Source of the DNA: Xylaria sp. FL1777
Taxonomy: Eukaryota; Ascomycota; Sordariomycetes; Xylariales; Xylariaceae
Direction: 5' to 3'
DNA length: 64,000 bases
Assembly: GCA_022578965.1 (NCBI GenBank)
Contig: MU400653.1
Location: forward strand, 41,732 to 105,731
Shown: piece by piece, positions 57,101 through 64,000 of the stretch
How the letters are laid out: each line of letters begins with the position of its first letter
Numbering within the stretch: the stretch's first letter is position 1
Position numbers and translations under genes: made by a program
Notes under the pieces: generated by a model
The model's database searches: none
The model's input: only the letters and a program-made list of their open reading frames with translations
What the model was told of the DNA's origin: nothing

Positions 57101-59513
57101 ACGGCAAAATATATTTTGCTGGTTAAGGATCGTCTGTAGACCAAGTAGAGCTGATTTGTTCCCTGAAAGAGTGACGCTGGTAGGACTATTGATACAAGCG
57201 ACAATGACGGTTTCTCCAGTGTCGGCAAGATACTGCTGGACATCCTCTGAGGATAAACCAACGGCCATCATCGTGCCATGTTGGTGCTTTTCCTTTGCCT
57301 GGGTAGATACACGGCCTCGATGATACGCAATCTTCAAGCAGTGCTCCCTGGATAAAGCACCGGTAGCATATGCCGCGGCAATCTCGCCTGACGAGTGACC
57401 GACCACGGCGTGAGGCTTAACTCCCCAGTGTGTGAGGAGGTCAACAAGCGCAATTTGAAGGACTGTGCAAAGTGGTTGAGCATATTCGGCTTGATTCACA
57501 TGCGACTCATGCTCTGAGGCAAAGAGCTCATCCCAAGCATCCCATGGGCTACCAAGCTTCGAAAGGACGGTAGCGGATTTCTCGAGGGATGCTGCGAAAA
57601 CCTTATAGATAGCCAATTCGCGGCCCATTGCATACCACTGAGCGCCTTGCCCCGTGAATACGAAGGAAACGTGACAAGGAGCGATGGCTTTTGTTGGCTT
57701 GATACTCTCATCCGCCCACGACGACAAAAGGTCCTCGGCGGAGCTGGCAACAACAGCGTGACGCCATTGAAAAATGGATCGACGTTCGGACAAGGTATAG
57801 GCGAGATCCTGCAAGATGGAGCGGGAGGCACTTGTCTTGAGGTAATTCGCATATGCGGGACGCTGGCGGCCGATCGCTTCCTGCTCAGGTGCGGAGAGGA
57901 CAAAGACACGAGGCAGGGCGTCTGAAACCTTGCCGTTCGTGATCGGGACTGGGCTTTTGGCTGCAAGAGCGATGGTTTTATTCTGTGAGAGGAACAACTC
58001 TTGCAGAGGACTGGTGAGAGTCATATTCCGAAGACGCATGTAGTTATATGCGTCGTCAAGAATCGCATGTGCATTAGTACCGCCGAACCCGAAATTGTTG
58101 ACAGAGCATCTCCGTATCTCAGTTTCGGGCCATGGAACCGGAGCACTAGGGAGAACAATATTCCAGGAATTGAGGCGCAGGCGCGGGTTGGCTTTGTTGA
58201 AATTGAGGTGGGGAGGGATGATGCCGCGCTCCAGCGCAAGCACACACTTCAACACGCCGGCAATGCCGGCTGCGCCCTCTGTGTGGCCAATTTGCGTCTT
58301 GACAGAGCCGCAGTATAGGGAGCTTCTTTGGCCGTGTCCGATTGTTCTCGCAATAGCCGTCATCTCAGTAGGGTCGCCGGCCTTCGTGCCGGTACCATGC
58401 AACTCTGCGTACTGCGTGTCTGCAAAGTCAAGGCCAGCCAGTTCATATGTCTGGCGTATCAAGTCCATCTGCGCGTCCCCATCTGGCAATACGATTCCCG
58501 CTGTCTAATTGCATATTAGCAGTCTTGTACAGTCAAGTCGAGTGCATGATTGAGCATACTTTGCCGTCCTGATTGAGCCCCGTAGCCCGGATCACAGCGC
58601 GGATAGGATCGCCGTCGCGAATAGCATCGTCAATATGCTTCACTACTAGCATACATATTCCCTCACCTCGAGCATAGCCATTGGCGCGCGAGTCGAATGC
58701 GTAGCAACGACTGTCGGGGCTCAAAAACCCGAGTGCGTTAAGGCCACAAGATACATCTGGACCTAGGATGAGACTTGTGCCTCCAACGAGTGCACAACGT
58801 GTCTTGTTCGATCCCGAGCGGATGGTCTCACAAGCGAGATGCAACGCTGCTAGCGAGCTCGAGCAGGCCGTGTCAGTCGTGACAGATGCCCCTCGCAAGT
58901 TGCTGGCACAGTTGGAGTCCTTGGTCAGCCCCTAATCCATCTGGGTGATAGCTCGGACATGGAAACTTACAAGAACCAGCTGACACGATTGGCAAGCATG
59001 TTCGCGGCGGTCCCGGTGATTGCATACTGCGGCGCGGCCTGCAGATCTCGTGAAACAATGTTCTTGTAGTCGTGTGTGAAGCCTCCGACAAAGCAAGCCG
59101 TCTCCGTGTTCGATACTGCCTCGATTGGAATGCCTGCATTCTCAAGACTTTCGTAGGCGACCTCGAGAAGGAGACGCTGTTGTGGATCAATAGCGCGGGC
59201 TTCTACCGCAGATGTGGCGAAGAAAGGGGCATCCCATTTCGACACGTCCTCCTGTAAAAAGTACCCACCCCCAGCGACCTAAGGCAGTGGTCAGAGGAGA
59301 GTGTGAGAGAGGTTTCGGCAGTGCGAATCTTACTAGTGACCCGGGTCTTTCCCGGTTGGGATGAAGGAACGCGTGAGAATTGAATCGCGTAGGAGGAACG
59401 TCGGTCCAAGCATCCCTGCCCTGGAGGAGCATTTCAAAGAAGGCCGCCGGAGAACGGGCCTCACCCGGGAAGCGGCATGCTAGCCCGATAATAGCAATGT
59501 CCGAACTAGACAT
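51161..59513 (-). CDS. Highly reducing type I polyketide synthase (KS-AT-DH-MT-ER-KR-ACP)
   Basis: Minus strand, eleven exons: 59513-59334, 59278-58971, 58902-58560, 58504-56642, 56582-55886, 55835-54616, 54552-53504, 53435-53128, 53052-52117, 52063-51813 and 51727-51161. All ten junctions keep frame; 2573 aa. KS: Cys176 (TDTACSSS), His313 (ELHGTGT), His351 (GHTEGAAG). AT: Ser648 in GHSSGE. DH: His976 in [10 protein letters not shown] and Asp1176 in [26 protein letters not shown] near 1450-1465. ER: HAAAGGLGQ near 1984-1992. [11 protein letters not shown] near 2195, Tyr in SQANYSAGN near 2333. ACP: GVDSL near 2517. It builds a reduced, possibly alpha-methylated chain from malonyl-CoA. No release domain is present; the divergent LovG-like hydrolase is the likely partner. 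The start is the ATG at 59513; a longer TTG frame is ignored. All core catalytic residues I can place are intact. Confidence 0.96.
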
Positions 59514-60234
59514 CTTAATCGTCGGGCCTGGAAGTTTGGCTCTCTCGAATCTCAAAAGCGTCGATAGACGGGATGCCGTTCGGTGGGAGGGGAGGAAGGG
59601 GGTATAGACGAGGTGGTAGGATAATATGTTGCTGGGCAGCGAAGGATAATTGAATAGATACTAAAGGGATATATATTTGAAAGCTCAGGGACCATGAAGC
59701 AATAGCAGATTCATGCGGGTAGTGGCAGTGGCATTCAGGATTCTCCTATCCATGATGTGATGATGTAATTTTTATTTCAAGATATGCCCGGTCAGTCCTT
59801 GTCTCGTCCTGCGCGGATTGCATAACAAGTACGAGTTTCTCATAGACCCTGCCGAAATGTAACCCCCTAGTCGTGAGCCTCACCTGTACCAGTGCCACGT
59901 CGCTAACATCCGGGTCCATATTTGGCAAGCCTTTGGACACCATACCCATACAGCAAGGTTGAACAACATGTAGATGGGGCATATCTACCTAGATTTAGCC
60001 AAAGTTCAGGAAGCACCCATGCAGTGTGCGAAATACAACACAAGTATCTCGGGGGCCAAAGCGCTCATGGCGGAACTTCATCTTACTCTGCCGCCGAAGC
60101 AGGATTTCAGGAATTGTATTTAGTTCCTCTTTTAAACGTACTTCGACGCGGCTCTCACATAGCACGGTTCATCATTCATCCTACTCGCCGTAGAAGACAA
60201 ATTATCCAAAGACAAAACCTCGCAATTAAGCACG
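59514..60234. promoter_or_regulatory. Bidirectional promoter between PKS and hydrolase
   Basis: 721 bases between two divergent start codons. A TATATATCCC-like box for the PKS lies on the minus strand about 150 bases before its ATG (near 59668). The arrangement would let one activator switch both genes on, which is inference. No regulator gene is present nearby. Confidence 0.65.
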
Positions 60235-61157
60235 ATGCGAATTCTCTGTCTCCATGGGACGGCAATCAATGCCACAATTTTCCAATCCAAGACAGAAAAG
60301 ATGCGGTCCTTCTTACCTCAAGAGTACTCATATGAGTGGTTCGAGGGGGATATACACATCATACCTCAAAAATTCCTCTCTGACGTTTATCCTGGGCCAT
60401 ATCTCACATACGTCGACATCTTGACAACAGAAAATCTAGCTCGTGCTCTAAACCGGATAGAGGAGTTCATTGAGAGCGACGGTCCCTTCGATGGAGTGAT
60501 GGGAGTCTCCGAGGTAAATCCACCCATAGCTGCTAGGTCACTACGCATCTACGTTGACAGGTACTGAATCAACGTCACACATAGGGTTCGATGCTTTCTG
60601 CGGCTCTGCTTCTGAAACATCAGATCGAGAAACCGTTCTCGGCACCGTTGTTCCGATTTGCCATCTTTATCAGCGGCACGCTTCCGTTCAGTTGGAGCAG
60701 CTCACTCGGCCAGGATGTTTTTGGCTTGCTCACAGGCGAGAACCCGCTCAGCACTGACGCGTCCCTATGGCAGCGTCAAGCGAGCGGTGGACCGGTTCAC
60801 GCAAAGCCTCTGCCAGACTCGCAAGCCAGTATGCTCGCCGACATGTTCCCAACATGGCAGTTGAGGGTGGAGTATCTCAAGGATCTCCTTGGGGCTCCCG
60901 AAAACGCACACCTGAGGCCGTATTGCTTCCATCCTGATTTACACGAGGAGAGAATCAGCATTCCTACCGCACATGTGTGGGGGCTGCAGGATTTATTCAA
61001 GCCGCATGCAGAGCACCTTGTCAGACTATGCGATACGACAATCGCTGCAGTCTACGAGCATGGCGGGGATCATGATGTCCCACACACGCTAGAGGAGAAC
61101 AAGAAGTTCAGCGAGGTTATCCGGAAGACCATTCTAAGGAGTGCGTTTGCAATATAG
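60235..61157 (+). CDS. LovG-like serine hydrolase (FSH1 family), probable PKS product-release enzyme
   Basis: Exons 60235-60513 and 60585-61157 (71-bp intron, GTAAAT..CATAG), in frame; 283 aa. The start MRILCLHGTAINATIFQSKT is the standard FSH opening. The nucleophile elbow is G-V-S92-E-G94, split by the intron between Glu93 and Gly94. Acid Asp229 (VWGLQDLF) and His256 (HGGDHDVP) complete the alpha/beta-hydrolase triad. FAIFISGTLPF and LRPYCFHPDLHEERISIPTAHVWG are family blocks. Related enzymes include LovG, which frees dihydromonacolin L acid from LovB, and fungal FSH serine hydrolases of unknown use. Position divergent from a PKS lacking a release domain supports a thioesterase role on the ACP-bound chain. 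Length is typical and no targeting signal is seen. Confidence 0.92.
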
Positions 61158-63907
61158 GCGCCTCCCCCTTGGCCCTCAGAGGGGAAGGACAAGCTGTCAG
61201 CAGCTACTAGCTTTCATCCGACGCGCTCATGTTAGAGGTTGGCAGAGGTTGGCGGAGGTTGGCAGAGGTGCATAATCGGAGGTTTGTAAAAGGCATAGAA
61301 ATGGAAGAAGAGTGGATGTAAATGAGAGAGAGTGAGTGCACGGTTGCTTTCGGTTGCAGGAAATCTGGAAATCTGGAAATCTGGAAATTTAGAATCCCTG
61401 CGAAAGGGGCCATTTCCATCAAAAGGAGGTGGGTAGCTATGCTTAAGGCAGGTCCTGGTAGCCAATGCAATTGTATTAAAGTATTTCTGAAGCCTTGATT
61501 TGGAGCCAATATTGTAGACCAGTTCCAGATAGTACCTATAAATGGTAGCGGAAAAGTAAAAGTAAGCCTACTGGATATATTATTTGTCATGTGACTTGTA
61601 ATGTCATGTGACCAACACATCTCAGTAGATATTTTGGCCCTTTTACCCATGTCATTCAACGTGAGTGGGTGGGGGACAATTAATTTTTTCTCTTTTTTTA
61701 AAAAAAAGAAAATTCTAGCACCATATTTGACGCTTCCTGTCACCGACGGTCTCCGTACCCAGGTGCCTAATTCCCTTCCAAGGTCACAATACGGTCAGTT
61801 CAAGCTTGACACGCATGCGATGAAACCAATAGATTACCACCTCCCAAAGAAGTAGTATAGTTCGCCACTCTGCGTTCCCACCTCAGAAATGGTAACCTAC
61901 TTTTCCAGTCATGTGAATCAGCCAGAACAGGGCACGGATTCACCATGCCTAGTTTAAGACCGAACATGTGGCAGGAACGAGCAGAACATGCATTCACGCA
62001 AGAGGTCTGGGGTAATGGACATGTCAATGGCAGCCTGAAACTACATCCGGAAGCTGCTTTAGTAGATCATGCCATGTTGGCCCACATATTGAGATTCGGC
62101 GATTGAATCTGCTTTGACAGATACCAAATTAAGTCTTGATTGGACTGGATGTGCCGAAACAAGAACAGGAAAGAGAAAAGAGGAAACAAGGAATAGGGGT
62201 GGAGGGAAATCTTGCAGAAGTTCAATATTATGGCCACTTGTATATTTGTTATCTTGAAAGGTTGGGAGGTAGTGGTGCAACAATCACTTACCGGCATATT
62301 GTATCAAACCTATTTCGTTCGGGGTAACAGATATACGGTAATAGTGACATCATATATGTGTTTTCACCTCTTTTATTTTTGTTTGTTCCCTGTTTTCAAC
62401 TTCCGAAAGCTTAACAGGCTGTTATCATCATTGCTTATTTACACCTAGTCTCACATACAAAGCTTGGAGAGTAAGGTATGAAAACCTCCAATACTGGATT
62501 TGACATGATCCGAAAATAGAGTCCCCATGTACTATCTACGACAGGGTCTACGTGATCCATAAACGTGATGCGACCTACATGGACTACGTGAAATCCCACG
62601 TGCTAGACCAAATAGTAGTATGCACTGAACGGTAAGGATTGCAGGTCTTAGTATCAAATATGGACTGTCTCGATAAAAATATTCAGCCCTCGCTGTTCGA
62701 AGACATATTGACGGCCTTCGTAGATGCAGAAGGCCGGCAAAATTGTATATAGAAGAGGGCTTCCGAGTGGCCTATATGGACACTTGTGCTATAAAGGATT
62801 ATTGTAATCTGATTAAAGCTTTTGTTATAGAAGCACACCTTCACATACCCGTCTAGTCAAACACTTACACAACAAAACATAGTATTAAACAAACTCCTCA
62901 CGCTTCACCTTAAGTTACCAGAGATGGCTCACAGAAGAAGTGCTACTATTGTGACACTAAAGGAGCCTTCCTACACTCCAGAGATACACATACCGAAAGC
63001 TTCCATTTGAGCATCGTCAAATCGGTCACTCCTGTTATGTACCTTCTAAACTAACCACAGTGTTGACCTCTGCGAAGTCACGATGGGTCAAGCCTGGCGG
63101 AAGCTTTATCGAGAAGGGTAATTTTCTTTAAAGTAGAAGATGCCTTATAGCTAAACGCAGCTCGGTATTCATAGGGGCAGGTTTTCTAGAAAATTGAGGA
63201 GTAAGTTGAAACCGGATGAGGCCAAAAAGCGGACTTTGCCACAAATTGTGCAAAGTTCGGTAAGGGTCAAGAGTTGTAGATGAAATGCATTATTAGGGAA
63301 TTGCATCGCTAGAGAATGTTTGGAGCACATGTTCTTGCCCCAGAATCGCCGGACAGACGTAGGTATGACTGTCGAAGGACATATTATAGGGGACCAAACC
63401 GCCGTAGATCTATGCGCAAGGGTTAGCTTCACCGAATGACTTGAGCCTAAATTGGATTATCTTTGTTTCGCTCGGATATATAATGGTATAGGCTGGTTGT
63501 GCCATGGATCTTAACCGGTTCGTCATCATGAGCCTAGAAGAGATCCCGAGCGAAACTTTTGCAATCGTGTGGAGTTGGTTATCTGAAGTCTTGTCAGATT
63601 ATGCCAACTCTTCTGGCATTCGCTCCTCGAAGAATGTCGCTAGCCATAACGTTTCCTGATCGAACTATGCTTTTAAATGCTGTTCTGCTGTTGATTGTAT
63701 AGTTTCTGCGTTGCTGTCATTCAAAGCTTCTAGAGTTCGTAGTCAGCTAGAGCATGCGGTTTTATCTTAGATACTATACGATCCATGGGGATAGAGAGCT
63801 ATTGTAAATGACGAAGGTCTATACGCGAGCAGGCATCTAAATGGCCACACGAACACGTGCAATATGGAAAATTTATTGTAAATCGAGGACACTCTTTAAG
63901 CCCTGGT
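61158..63907. other. Terminal gene-poor stretch
   Basis: About 2.7 kb with no supported gene. A short direct repeat of GAAATCTG is at 61360-61390. Three GGTTGGCAGAGG/GGTTGGCGGAGG copies are at 61238-61270. Near 62924 a leader-like stretch precedes a short frame that codes a possible single C2H2-like motif (KCYYCDTKGAFLHSRDTH) in another frame; it is not long enough to call. Confidence 0.5.
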
Positions 63908-63967
<60 letters not shown>

Positions 63968-64000
63968 GGGGGGGGGGGGGGGGGGGGGGGGGGGGGATGG
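63908..64000. repeat. Poly-G tract at the window end
   Basis: About 93 bases of G with one T (63967) and an AT near the end. Such runs are typical low-quality contig ends from short-read data; a true G tract of this length is unlikely. Confidence 0.85.

Noticed and set aside
63908..64000. Telomere or biological G-quadruplex array
   Set aside because: There is no TTAGGG unit; nearly pure G at a sequence end is better explained as a read artefact.

Overview
This window is nuclear DNA of a filamentous ascomycete (Pezizomycotina, most likely Sordariomycetes; the order cannot be fixed from sequence alone). The reasons are short introns (about 48-180 bp) with GT-AG ends and TGCTAAC-like branch points, typically fungal families (FunK1 kinase, highly reducing PKS, Cti6-type PHD protein, LovG-like hydrolase), and a full set of eukaryotic housekeeping genes. 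Most exon structures below were rebuilt by hand and checked for reading frame across every junction.

Layout. (1) 1-11 kb is an accessory, repeat-rich stretch. It holds a decayed minus-strand coding relic, an orphan gene carrying a 21-bp heptad-encoding repeat, a FunK1 kinase, a 99-N gap inside a 16-bp tandem repeat, an orphan three-exon gene with a minisatellite in one intron, and two 187-bp foldback MITEs with TA target duplications. (2) 11-50 kb is a conserved core: a Tubby/LURP-like protein with a PPxY motif, a SnoaL-like protein, the mitochondrial GTPase MTG1, a Cti6-like PHD protein, two conserved fungal proteins of unknown function (563 and 1511 aa), NSE4 and VPS34 (divergent, sharing about 370 bp), a 229-aa conserved protein, a PDCD5 homologue with an 8-nt exon, COQ4, the twin-CX9C protein MIX17, a PanE-like protein without an in-frame ATG, LRP1/RRP47, and a mitochondrially leadered short-chain dehydrogenase. 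(3) 51-61 kb is a small biosynthetic locus: an intact 11-exon highly reducing PKS (KS-AT-DH-MT-ER-KR-ACP, 2573 aa) and, divergently across a shared 721-bp promoter, a LovG-like serine hydrolase. (4) 61-64 kb has no recognisable gene and ends in a poly-G run that looks like a contig-end artefact.

How the genes work together. The PKS has no thioesterase or reductase release domain. The divergent hydrolase has a complete Ser-Asp-His set and is the natural candidate for cutting the product from the ACP, as LovG does for LovB. No transporter, regulator or tailoring enzyme is visible on the PKS side before the end of the window, so the cluster is either minimal or cut off by the contig end. The core genes are unlinked housekeeping functions (chromosome maintenance, PI3P signalling, ubiquinone synthesis, mitochondrial ribosome assembly, RNA exosome) and do not form a pathway.
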